Source of the DNA: Jejubacter calystegiae
GTDB taxonomy: Bacteria > Pseudomonadota > Gammaproteobacteria > Enterobacterales > Enterobacteriaceae
Assembly: GCF_005671395.1 (NCBI RefSeq)
Contig: NZ_CP040428.1
Coordinates: 1,240,001-1,304,000, forward strand
Reading direction: 5' to 3'
Length of the DNA: 64,000 nucleotides
Shown here: piece after piece, positions 38,134 through 46,255 of the stretch
How positions within the stretch are numbered: the stretch's first letter is position 1
Layout: each line of letters starts with the position of its first letter
The notes under the pieces: generated by a model
The model's input: the letters and a program-made list of their open reading frames with translations, nothing else
What the model was told of the DNA's origin: nothing
Database searches by the model: none
Translations under genes and position numbers: made by a program

Positions 38134-40008
38134 ATGCGATTTACCATCACCACCCTTAAGCCCGGCAATCAGCCGCCCCAGAGCAGCTTTGAATTCTCCG
38201 CGCCGGGCGGCACCATTGGCCGCGGTACCGATAACAACCTGGTTTTGCCGGACAGCGATCGCGCTATCTCGCGGTTGCAGGCTATCGTCCATATTTCCGC
38301 AGACGGAGAATGCCGCATCACCAACCGCGGCAACGTGACCCGGGTGCTGCTTAACGATATTCCACTGGAGCGTGGCCGTCAGGTCGAATTACAGGATGGC
38401 GATGTCATTGGTATCGATGAATATCGTCTGACCGTGAGCGATCCGCGCCAGGGGGTACCGCAAAGCGCGCCGCCGCAGCCTGCGGTGGTTCAGCCACCCC
38501 AGCCCGCGCCGCAGCCTCAGGATGCGCCGATAGAGAGCGCACACGCAGAGCACGCGCCAACGGCAGTCCCGACAGAAATCTGGGACAGCCTGATGCAGGA
38601 ATTCTCGATTGCCGACAGCATCTCCAGCAGCCGTCGTGCTGCGCCAGAGCCCCAGAGCGTGCCGGAAAATCCCTTCCACGCGCCCAGCGAGCCGGAGCGT
38701 AACCCGGAAGATCCGCTGGCTCACTTTAACAGCGATGACGACGCGCCCCTGTTTGAATCGAAGCCTGTGGCCACCGATAAACTGTTCAGCGAGGAAGAGT
38801 TATTCAGCGGCGACAGCATCCTGAAAGATGGCACTCCGTCTACCCTGCAACAGCCGGAGGCCGGGCGTCAGCCAGTACCGGAGCAGGATCCGGCCGATGG
38901 CGAACTCGATCCGCTGGCGCTGTTTGGCGGTAGTAATGCGAAAGAGAGCCCCAGCCAAAGTACCCGTCATGACGACCCACTGGGTCTGATGGGCGGCACG
39001 CCGCTGACTCATCCGGATGATTTAGCACCGGAACCGGCAAGCGCTACGGCGCCAGAGCCAGAGCCCGAACCCGCGCCGGAAGAGACGCCAGAACCAGCAC
39101 GGGACGAAATGCCACTAGCTTCGCTAAGCGACTCGCCGCTGTTTGCCGAAGAGCCCGCTGCGCCTGTGCCGCCGGTTGCCGCCAGCGCGGAACCACAGCC
39201 GCCGCAGGAGCCGCCCGTGCAGCCGGAACCGCCTTATGCCGCCCGTGACGATATTCCACTACCCGAGCCGCATGCGGTTCAGCATCGGGCCAGTGCCAGC
39301 ACCAGCGGTCGCCTGCGTATCGATCCCGTCTCTGCCGCGCCGCGTGCGGGCAAAGTGGGAGAGGCAACTCCCGCTGGCGGCGGCGATGTGTTGCAGGGTG
39401 AACTACTGGAAGCGCTGCTGGAAGGAATGGGGCTCAGCGACATGCAGCCGGTGCCGCAGTTTGACCGAGACAATATGCGCCAGCTTGGCCAGATGCTCAG
39501 CATGTTCTCTCAGGGAACGGTGGCGCTGCTCTCGTCGCGCTCGATTCTTAAGCGCGGCGTAAAAGCCGATATGACCATGATCCTTGATGACGCCAACAAC
39601 CCCTTTAAGCTGCTGCCGTCAGGTAAAACCGTGTTGATGCAGATGTTTGGCTCCCGTATGCCGGGCTTTATGGAGCCCAAAAAATCGGTCCGCGATGCGC
39701 TGATCGACCTCCAGGCCCACCAGTTGGGCATGATCTCCGGTATCCGCGCCATTATCGCCTCTATGTTGCAATCCTTTAATCCGGAGCAACTGGAAGAAGA
39801 GGCGAAGCGTGAAGGGGCCGCCTCACGCCTGGCACTGCCCGGCAGCCGTAAAGCCGCGCTGTGGGACTATTTTGTCCGCCAGTACGGCGCTACCGCCGGT
39901 GAAATTGAAGACGACTTCCATACGCTGTTCGGCGAAGCCTTCCTGCACGCTTACGACATGGAAGTGAATCAGTACAAAGACTCTCAGAGCGGATCGGAAG
40001 GAGAATGA
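38134..40008 (+). CDS. tagH: Fha/TagH, FHA-domain T6SS scaffold
   Basis: A 624-residue protein. Residues about 5-100 form a forkhead-associated domain (GGTIGRGTDNNLVLPDS, ISRLQAIVHI, NVTRVLLNDIPL) that binds phosphothreonine. A long low-complexity proline/glutamate/alanine linker (about 110-395) follows; its runs of Pro-Glu-Pro are typical of Fha linkers. The C-terminal TagH/ImpI domain (about 410-600) contains FQLLPSGKTVLMQMFG-like sequence and the segment before DDFHTLFGEAFLHAYDMEVN. In characterised systems PpkA phosphorylates Fha to trigger assembly and PppA reverses it. All three are present here. Its stop overlaps the pppA start by 4 bases. Confidence 0.94.
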   Translation: MRFTITTLKPGNQPPQSSFEFSAPGGTIGRGTDNNLVLPDSDRAISRLQAIVHISADGECRITNRGNVTRVLLNDIPLERGRQVELQDGDVIGIDEYRLTVSDPRQGVPQSAPPQPAVVQPPQPAPQPQDAPIESAHAEHAPTAVPTEIWDSLMQEFSIADSISSSRRAAPEPQSVPENPFHAPSEPERNPEDPLAHFNSDDDAPLFESKPVATDKLFSEEELFSGDSILKDGTPSTLQQPEAGRQPVPEQDPADGELDPLALFGGSNAKESPSQSTRHDDPLGLMGGTPLTHPDDLAPEPASATAPEPEPEPAPEETPEPARDEMPLASLSDSPLFAEEPAAPVPPVAASAEPQPPQEPPVQPEPPYAARDDIPLPEPHAVQHRASASTSGRLRIDPVSAAPRAGKVGEATPAGGGDVLQGELLEALLEGMGLSDMQPVPQFDRDNMRQLGQMLSMFSQGTVALLSSRSILKRGVKADMTMILDDANNPFKLLPSGKTVLMQMFGSRMPGFMEPKKSVRDALIDLQAHQLGMISGIRAIIASMLQSFNPEQLEEEAKREGAASRLALPGSRKAALWDYFVRQYGATAGEIEDDFHTLFGEAFLHAYDMEVNQYKDSQSGSEGE

Positions 40009-40802
40009 TGAATATCACAACGGCCTCACTTTCCCGGCAGGGCGCCCGCGCCAGTAACCAGGATCAGACCGGTGAGACCATCGGCGACCGTTCGGCCTGT
40101 TTTGTGGTGTGCGACGGCATCGCCGGCTCGCCCGGCGGCGATGTGGCGGCCCGCCTGGCGCGGGATGCCATTCTGTCGCGCTTCGACGGTGAAGAGCACC
40201 TTAATGCCCAGCATACCCGCGACTACGTGAACCACGCGAACCAGACCATTCGCGATGCCCAGAAGGCCGAGCCTGAGCACCAACGTATGGGAACGACTCT
40301 GGTATCGCTGTTTATCGATCGCGACTACGACCTGGCCTGGTGGGCCCACGCGGGAGACAGTCGTCTTTATCTGTTCCGTCGCGGCTGGCTGTTTCACGTC
40401 ACCACCGATCACAGCCTGATTCAGCAGATGAAAGATGCCGGACATCAGACCGAAGGCATCAACAGCAACCTGCTCTATTTTGCGCTGGGAATGGGGGAGG
40501 ATGAACGGGAAGCCAGCTACAGCGACGTGATGCCCATTGAAGATGGCGATGTCTTTTTACTGTGCACCGATGGCTTCTGGCACGGGGTGAGCGAAGTACA
40601 GATGAAGCAGTCGCTAAATATGGTCAGCAACCCCCAGGAGTGGCTGACGCTCATGGATCAACTATTACAGAAAAATGCCGGAACGGCCCCGGACAAACAG
40701 GATAACTACAGCGCCGTGGCTATCTGGGTGGGTGCCCCTCAGGAGACGACGCTGCTGCACTCGCTCAGCGATGCGGCGCAGTTCTTTCCTCTTCGCGACT
40801 GA
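40005..40802 (+). CDS. pppA: PppA, PP2C-type Ser/Thr phosphatase
   Basis: A 265-residue PP2C-family phosphatase that removes phosphate from Fha and shuts the secretion machine down. Metal-site motifs are intact: SNQDQTGE, VVCDGIAGSPGGDVAA, WAHAGDSRLYLFR, LLCTDGFWHGV, and the final DNYSAVAIW. The start overlaps the tagH stop (ATGATGA), giving either of two adjacent Met codons. Its kinase counterpart is at 48902. Confidence 0.95.
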   Translation: MMNITTASLSRQGARASNQDQTGETIGDRSACFVVCDGIAGSPGGDVAARLARDAILSRFDGEEHLNAQHTRDYVNHANQTIRDAQKAEPEHQRMGTTLVSLFIDRDYDLAWWAHAGDSRLYLFRRGWLFHVTTDHSLIQQMKDAGHQTEGINSNLLYFALGMGEDEREASYSDVMPIEDGDVFLLCTDGFWHGVSEVQMKQSLNMVSNPQEWLTLMDQLLQKNAGTAPDKQDNYSAVAIWVGAPQETTLLHSLSDAAQFFPLRD

Positions 40803-40820
40803 CTGTTAACAAGGACTTTT

Positions 40821-41729
40821 ATGAAACTTTGGCTTGCGGGGCTGGCCCTGATGGTGGCGTCTTCCAGTACCTGGGCGATGAACTATCGCATTGTACAGTC
40901 CCCTTCCCAGAAACTGGATGTCTGGATCGATAACGTATCAGGCAAAAAACCCGCCGCCTGGTGCGGTAATACCCTGGCGCTGCGCATTGTGACCGGCGGT
41001 AAGAAAGATCCCGAGGCGTTGAAGGCCTTTATGCCACGCCTGGGCATGTTGCTGGCGAGGCAGTGTCCGGCGATGGAACGCATTGACTGGCATCTGGAAG
41101 ATAGCGCGGGTAAGCGTCTGGCGGACGGTAGCGCCAGTCAGTCTGACAAATGGGCATTGAAGGTGGAAGCCGATGCGCCACCGCCCAACCCGGAAACGCT
41201 CTCTCCCCCTGCTTCCCGCGCGCAGCCGCAAACCTTCAGCCTGAAGTCCGACTGCCGGGTACGTACCTTCTGGCCGCAGAACGGCGCGCTGTTTATTCCT
41301 GAACAGGGCGATAACTGCAAGAAGGGTGAATGGCTGAACCAGCGCGGGCAGATGGCGGGTCACTCGGTGGCCTTTATTCAGGGCTACCCGGTGGCCGGGC
41401 TTGGCGAAAAGGCTGCCATCAACAACCTGAACATCAGTGCCGCCAGCCATGAACGTCTGGTGGTGAGTGATGAACGTTCGCCCCAGAGCTGGATGATTCT
41501 GCCCTGGTCGACGCCGGTTAGCGGCTGGCACAGCCAGGGAACGGTGGCGGTAGAGATAAGTCGCCGCCAGGCTGAAGACGCCGCCGAACTGCGGGCGCGC
41601 CTGAATGAGGTGCGTAAGGTCTGGTCGGGATATCTCCCGGCAGGTCAGTCACTGACCATCCTGCTGATTGAAAAACTTCACCCCACGCTTCGCGATCCGG
41701 CGGCGGGCGCTTATCGCACTCTGAAGTAA
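40821..41729 (+). CDS. Exported four-cysteine protein of unknown function in the T6SS operon
   Basis: A 302-residue protein I do not recognise as a named Tss or Tag component. It has a clear cleavable signal peptide (MKLWLAGLALMVASSSTWA, cleavage near STWA/MNY). The mature part appears to have two domains. The first (about 20-110) contains Cys residues in PAAWCGNTLALRI and LLARQCPAMERIDW. After a Pro/Ser/Ala linker, the second (about 140-302) has two more Cys in LKSDCRVRTFWPQNGALFIP and QGDNCKKGEWLNQRGQMAG. One disulfide per domain in the periplasm is a reasonable guess. No lipobox or membrane helix is seen. It starts 18 bases after pppA and ends 14 bases before tagJ, so it is part of the operon. 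It may be a periplasmic assembly or regulatory factor; that role is inferred from context only. Confidence 0.85.
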   Translation: MKLWLAGLALMVASSSTWAMNYRIVQSPSQKLDVWIDNVSGKKPAAWCGNTLALRIVTGGKKDPEALKAFMPRLGMLLARQCPAMERIDWHLEDSAGKRLADGSASQSDKWALKVEADAPPPNPETLSPPASRAQPQTFSLKSDCRVRTFWPQNGALFIPEQGDNCKKGEWLNQRGQMAGHSVAFIQGYPVAGLGEKAAINNLNISAASHERLVVSDERSPQSWMILPWSTPVSGWHSQGTVAVEISRRQAEDAAELRARLNEVRKVWSGYLPAGQSLTILLIEKLHPTLRDPAAGAYRTLK

Positions 41730-41743
41730 CAGGAGATTTGACG

Positions 41744-42559
41744 ATGTATACCCTGGAACAACAGCTGGCGGGTCACTCACTCGCCGACGCCCTGGCACAA
41801 ATAGAAAGCGACATTAAATCCAGGCCTGCGGATGCCGACCTGCGCGCCGCCTTTGTTCAGCTGCTGTGCCTGGCGGGAAACTGGACCCGTGCCGCCACTC
41901 AGTTGAAGAGCTGGCTGGCGTTAAAGCCGGCCGCTCAGCCGACGGTGACCCTGCTGGAGCAGGCCATTACCGGTGAATTGCAGCGCGAGGCGGTGATGAC
42001 CGGTGCGGCCGCGCCAGATATGCCCGTAGCCCAGTGGCCCTGGTTACAGGAGATGGCGAGCGCCCTGACGGCGGAGGCCGCCGATGCGGCGGCGCTACGG
42101 AATACGGCGCTGGACAGCGCCGAGGCGAATCCCGGCACGCTCACCGGGCAGAATCAGGATTCCCGCGAATTTGACTGGCTGATGGATGGTGATGCCCGCC
42201 TGGGACCGGTTTGCGAGCTTATCGTTAACGGTAAATATTGCTGGCTGCCGTTCAGCGCCATTGAAGAGATGCGCTTCCAGGCGCCGGAAGGCGCTATCGA
42301 TCTGGTATGGCGCCATACCCTGGTGCGGCTGGTGGACGGCAGCGAACAGGTGTGTCAGATCCCGGCCCGCTATCCGCTGGAGCCTGGCGCCGCCGACCGC
42401 TTCCTGCTGGGGCGCGCCACCGAATGGCAGGCTCTGGATGAAGAGGGGATTCACTACCAGGGCCGGGGGCAGAAGGTGTGGCTGAACGCCGACGGCGAAT
42501 TCCCGCTGCTGACCCTGGAAACCCTGACCTTCCGCGGCGGTGATGACAGCGATGAGTGA
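41744..42559 (+). CDS. tagJ: TagJ/ImpE (SciE-type) T6SS accessory protein
   Basis: A 271-residue ImpE/SciE-family protein. The N-terminal half is helical with a TPR-like repeat (ADLRAAFVQLLCLAGNWTRAATQLK), and the C-terminal half has the family block GPVCELIVNGKYCWLPFSAI and LVWRHTLVRLVDGSEQVCQI. In Pseudomonas, TagJ binds ClpV and the sheath subunit TssB and tunes sheath recycling. ATG at 41744 is chosen over TTG at 41738 because AGGAG is 8 bases upstream of it. Its end overlaps the tssE start by about 8 bases. Confidence 0.92.
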   Translation: MYTLEQQLAGHSLADALAQIESDIKSRPADADLRAAFVQLLCLAGNWTRAATQLKSWLALKPAAQPTVTLLEQAITGELQREAVMTGAAAPDMPVAQWPWLQEMASALTAEAADAAALRNTALDSAEANPGTLTGQNQDSREFDWLMDGDARLGPVCELIVNGKYCWLPFSAIEEMRFQAPEGAIDLVWRHTLVRLVDGSEQVCQIPARYPLEPGAADRFLLGRATEWQALDEEGIHYQGRGQKVWLNADGEFPLLTLETLTFRGGDDSDE

Positions 42560-43121
42560 TTCATATCGCCACGGCAGCGACGATCTGTTGCGCAGCGGCT
42601 ATCGCCATCGGCGCAATCAGGAGCTGATCGCTTCACGCGATAAAATGCAGCCCTCGCTGTTGGATCGCCTGACCGACGATCAGCCCCAGAAGCGGCTGGA
42701 GCCGGTTAACAGCAACCTGCTAACCCATAGCGCTCTGCGCCGCCGGGTACTGCGCGATCTACAGTGGCTGTTCAACACCATCAATAACGAAGCTCAACTG
42801 GATATGCGCGGCGCAGAGCACGTACGGCGTTCGGTCTGCAACTTTGGCGTAGAGGCGCTGGCGGGCAGACGGATGTCGGATATCGAATGGTCTGACATTC
42901 AGCGCAAACTGACCGAGGCGATCCTGAATTTCGAACCGCGGATCCTGCCCCAGGGGCTACAGGTCCGCTGCATCTCCGATCCGCACTCGCTCGATCTGCA
43001 TAACGTGCTGTCGATCGAAATCAAAGGCCGTCTGTGGTGCGTGCCCTGGCCGCTGGAGTTTCTGTTTCGTACCGATGTGGATCTGGAGAACGGCCACTTT
43101 GAACTGAAAGATGTGGGGTAA
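42552..43121 (+). CDS. tssE: TssE, gp25-like T6SS baseplate subunit
   Basis: A 189-residue protein with the gp25-like domain in its C-terminal two thirds (VRRSVCNFGVEALAGRRMSD, IEWSDIQRKLTEAILNFEPR) and the LLDRLTDDQP segment near the N-terminus that is typical of TssE. It primes sheath assembly in the baseplate. The ATG at 42552 overlaps the tagJ stop; in-frame starts at 42540 and 42543 are possible and none has a good ribosome site, so translation is probably coupled to tagJ. Confidence 0.93.
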   Translation: MSDSYRHGSDDLLRSGYRHRRNQELIASRDKMQPSLLDRLTDDQPQKRLEPVNSNLLTHSALRRRVLRDLQWLFNTINNEAQLDMRGAEHVRRSVCNFGVEALAGRRMSDIEWSDIQRKLTEAILNFEPRILPQGLQVRCISDPHSLDLHNVLSIEIKGRLWCVPWPLEFLFRTDVDLENGHFELKDVG

Positions 43122-43123
43122 GC

Positions 43124-44995
43124 GTGGACAGTAAACTGCTTGACTACTACAACCGCGAACTGGCCTGGCTGCGCGAAATGGGGGCGGAGTTCGCCGAACG
43201 CTACCCCAAAGTGGCTGGCAGACTCGGCATGCGCGGTATCGAGGTCGCGGACCCTTACGTCGAGCGTCTGATGGAAGGTTTCGCCTTCCTGACCTCCCGC
43301 GTGCAGCTCAAGATGGATGCCGAATTCCCGCGCTTTTCCCAGCGTCTGCTGGAGATGATCGCCCCGAATTATCTGGCGCCGACCCCTTCGATGGCCATTG
43401 CCGAACTGCAACCGGATATCGGCAAAGGAGATCTGAGCAACGGCTTTGTGGTGCCGCGCGGCACCATGATGGACAGCCAGACCCTGAAGAAGAATGGCGT
43501 TACCTGTAGCTATACCACCGCCCACGACGTGAATCTGCTGCCGCTGCGCATCGAACAGATAGAGCTGGGCGGCGTACCCGCCGACGCGCCCCTCAGCCAG
43601 TTGGGACTTAACCAGCGCGGCGCCGCCAGTGCCCTGCGTATCCGCATTGCCTGTGACGGCCCGATGCTGCTGACCCATCTGGACTTTGACCGCCTCGACC
43701 TGTTCCTGAGCGGCCCGGATATCCAGGCGCTGAAACTGCTGGAGCTGCTGATGCAGCACCAGGTGGGCATCTTTTGCCAGAGCGTGGAGAAAACGCCGCA
43801 GCGCATTGTGCTGGGTGACGACGCCCTGCGTCAGGAAGGTTTCGACGCCGACCAGGCGCTGCTGCCGGACGATCTGCGTAACTTCGACGGCTACCGGCTG
43901 TTGCAGGAATATTTCGCCTTCCCGGCGCGCTTTCAGTTCATCAGCATCAGCCAGCTACGCGGCCTGCTGAAGCGCTGTACCGAAGCCCGGGCCTTTGAGA
44001 TTGTTATCCTGCTGGATAAGAGCGAGGGCCCCCTTGAGCGGGTAGTGGATCGTACTCACCTGGCCCTGCACTGCACGCCGGTGATTAATCTGTTCCCCAA
44101 ACTGGCGGCGCGCCAGAAGGTGGATGATTCGCGCAGCGAGTGCCACCTGGTGGTGGATAATATTCGCCCCCTTGATTATGAAATCTTTGCCGTTAATAAG
44201 ATCTGGGCCAGCGAAGAGGGGCGGCGCGAAGAGCAAATCTTCCGCCCCTTCTGGAGCACCTGGAGTCGGGACGACGGTGACTACGGCGCCTATTTTTCCC
44301 TGCGTCGCGAACAGCGCGCGCTTTCCGAACAGGCTCAGCGCTATGGCACCCGTACCGGCTATATCGGTTCAGAAGTTTTCGTCTCGCTGGTGGATGAAAG
44401 CCATACGCCGTGGCGCGATGAGCTGCGTTACATCACCGCAGAGGTACTGTGCACCAGCCGCGATCTGCCGCTGATGCTCCAGCAGGATATCGGCCAGTTT
44501 GTGCTGCCGGACTCCATGCCGGTACGCGGCCTGACCATGCGCCGTGGCCCAACGCCGCCGCGCCCGGGCCTGGCGGAAGGGCTGAGTAGCTGGCGGCTGA
44601 TTAGTCAGCTACAGATGAACTACCTGAGCCTGGTGGACAGCCAGGATGGCGAAGGCGCCGCCTCGCTGCGCCAGTTGCTGGGGCTCTATGCCCGACTGGC
44701 GGAAGCGCCCGTCGCCCGGCAGATTGAGGGCATTCGCCACTGCCGGTTAAGCCCGGTGCACCGCCGAGTGCCAGAGCCGGGTCCGATTGTCTTTGCCCGC
44801 GGCACTGGCATTGAGATAACGGTAGATGAACAGGCTTTTTCCGGCTCCAGCCCCTGGCTGTTTGGTAGCGTGCTGGAACGTCTGTTCTCGCGGCTGGTGG
44901 CGATGAACAGTTTTACGGAATTCACGCTGAACAGTCAGCAGCGCGGCGAAGTCGGCTACTGGGGGCCGCGGATGGGGAAAAGGGCGCTGATATGA
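43124..44995 (+). CDS. tssF: TssF, T6SS baseplate wedge subunit
   Basis: A 623-residue TssF/ImpG/VasA protein. The N-terminus LLDYYNRELAWLREMGAEFA and AERYPKVAGRLG, with PYVERLMEGFAFLTSRVQLK soon after, is the family signature; FVVPRGTMMDSQTL follows, and the C-terminal region includes FARGTGIEITVDEQAFSGSS and LERLFSRLVAMNSFTEF. It uses a GTG start at 43124, two bases after the tssE stop, and its end overlaps tssG by 4 bases. Together with TssG and TssE it builds the wedge around VgrG. Confidence 0.97.
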   Translation: MDSKLLDYYNRELAWLREMGAEFAERYPKVAGRLGMRGIEVADPYVERLMEGFAFLTSRVQLKMDAEFPRFSQRLLEMIAPNYLAPTPSMAIAELQPDIGKGDLSNGFVVPRGTMMDSQTLKKNGVTCSYTTAHDVNLLPLRIEQIELGGVPADAPLSQLGLNQRGAASALRIRIACDGPMLLTHLDFDRLDLFLSGPDIQALKLLELLMQHQVGIFCQSVEKTPQRIVLGDDALRQEGFDADQALLPDDLRNFDGYRLLQEYFAFPARFQFISISQLRGLLKRCTEARAFEIVILLDKSEGPLERVVDRTHLALHCTPVINLFPKLAARQKVDDSRSECHLVVDNIRPLDYEIFAVNKIWASEEGRREEQIFRPFWSTWSRDDGDYGAYFSLRREQRALSEQAQRYGTRTGYIGSEVFVSLVDESHTPWRDELRYITAEVLCTSRDLPLMLQQDIGQFVLPDSMPVRGLTMRRGPTPPRPGLAEGLSSWRLISQLQMNYLSLVDSQDGEGAASLRQLLGLYARLAEAPVARQIEGIRHCRLSPVHRRVPEPGPIVFARGTGIEITVDEQAFSGSSPWLFGSVLERLFSRLVAMNSFTEFTLNSQQRGEVGYWGPRMGKRALI

Positions 44996-46047
44996 GTGAA
45001 GCCACCACTGGCGCCGCCCCCATTCAGCGCCTGACCCGGCTACCGGAGGGTTTCTGGCATCAGGTAACGGCCGCGCCCTGGCGTTATGACCTGTTCCAGC
45101 TACTGCGCCGTCTGGATGCTCAGGGCGGCCAGCGTTACCCGCTGGGTCGGGCGCCGCTGCCGCGCTTCGAGCCGCTGCGTATTGGTCAGAAACCCTCAAT
45201 GGCCTTTGCGCCTTCCACGCTGGCGGATGCCAGCAAACGTGAAGGCTCGTCTCTCTATGATGTTTCCATCTTAAGCTTTGGGCTGTTCGGCCCCAACGGT
45301 CCGCTACCGGTCCATCTGACCGAATATGTCCGCGAACGTATCTGGCATCACCAGGACGACACCCTGAGCGCCTTTGCCGATCTGTTCCACCATCGCCTGA
45401 CCCTGCTGTTTTACCGGGCATGGGCGGATGCCCAGCCTACGGTGTCGCTGGATCGCGGCGATAACAAACGCTTCGAACGCTATCTGTCCTGCCTGATCGG
45501 CATGGGGCAACCGGGGCAGATGGAAAAGGGCAGTCTGAGCCAGCACGCCCGCTATACCCTGGCCGGTCACCTGACCCGCCACGGGCGCGATGCCGAAGGG
45601 CTGCAAAAAATCCTGCGCCACTATTTTGGCGTGCCGGTACGGCTGGTGGAAAACGTTCCCCAGTGGATGCCGCTGTCGCGCCGCGAGCAGGCGCGCCTGG
45701 GGGCCGGTCGCCACTCTCCCCGCCTGGGGGAATCCGCTTTCCTGGGAGAAGCGGTGCGCGACGTTCAGCATAAATTCCGCATCGAAATCGGCCCGCTCTC
45801 TCTGGAACAGTATCGCCGCTTGCTACCGGGCGAACCGGACGTCACGGCGCTGCGCGACTGGGTGCGTCAGTACCTGGGCATTGAGTACCAGTGGGAAACG
45901 CGCCTGATCCTGCGTGCGGAAGAGGTTCAGGGCGCGGCGCTGGGGGGCGAAGGCCGCCTGGGCTACAGCGCCTGGTTGGGGCATCAGCCCACTCCCGAAC
46001 CGCGCGGGGATTTGCAGTTTAGTCCGGAAGGATCTCCCTCACCCTAA
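44992..46047 (+). CDS. tssG: TssG, T6SS baseplate wedge subunit
   Basis: A 351-residue TssG/ImpH/VasB protein. Signature blocks are PWRYDLFQLLRRLDAQGG, SLYDVSILSFGLFGPNGPLP, LTEYVRERIWHHQDDTLSAF and FADLFHHRLTLLFYRAWADA. The C-terminal end (EGSPSP and stop) is encoded inside the inverted repeat that begins at 46025, so the repeat supplies the natural stop codon and may have replaced the original C-terminal residues. It starts with a 4-base overlap with tssF. Confidence 0.96.
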   Translation: MSEATTGAAPIQRLTRLPEGFWHQVTAAPWRYDLFQLLRRLDAQGGQRYPLGRAPLPRFEPLRIGQKPSMAFAPSTLADASKREGSSLYDVSILSFGLFGPNGPLPVHLTEYVRERIWHHQDDTLSAFADLFHHRLTLLFYRAWADAQPTVSLDRGDNKRFERYLSCLIGMGQPGQMEKGSLSQHARYTLAGHLTRHGRDAEGLQKILRHYFGVPVRLVENVPQWMPLSRREQARLGAGRHSPRLGESAFLGEAVRDVQHKFRIEIGPLSLEQYRRLLPGEPDVTALRDWVRQYLGIEYQWETRLILRAEEVQGAALGGEGRLGYSAWLGHQPTPEPRGDLQFSPEGSPSP

Positions 46048-46226
46048 CCCTCTCCCAGAGGGAGAGGGGACTGGTTGATGATTAATTTGCCCTATCTCCC
46101 AGAGGGCGAGGACTGGTTGATGATTAACTTGCCCTCTCTCCCTGGGGGCGAGAGGACTGGTTAGCGCTGGTTTTCTAATTTCCCCCTCTCCCTCCGGGAG
46201 AGGGCCGGGGTGAGGGCCCCCTTCCG
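46025..46226. repeat. Palindromic MITE-like repeat between tssG and tssH
   Basis: Imperfect terminal inverted repeats of about 31 bases (46025-46056 and 46196-46226) share CGGAAGG, CCCTCACCC and CCCTCTCCC on the left arm, with the complement on the right. Between them are degenerate tandem units of 45-50 bases that alternate a small palindrome (CTCCCAGAGGGAGAG type, at 46052, 46096 and 46137) with ACTGGTTGATGATTAA (46070 and 46112). The inner unit TTGATGATTAAT occurs again at 46233, just before tssH. Dispersed repeats built on CCCTCACCC...CCCTCTCCC are common between enterobacterial genes. There is no transposase. Confidence 0.8.
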
Positions 46227-46255
46227 TCACCTATTGATGATTAATGGAACTTCAC

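Noticed and set aside
46036-46216. A CRISPR-like array
   Set aside because: The units are palindromic, unequal, and repeat with their interiors, so there are no unique spacers; no cas genes are nearby.
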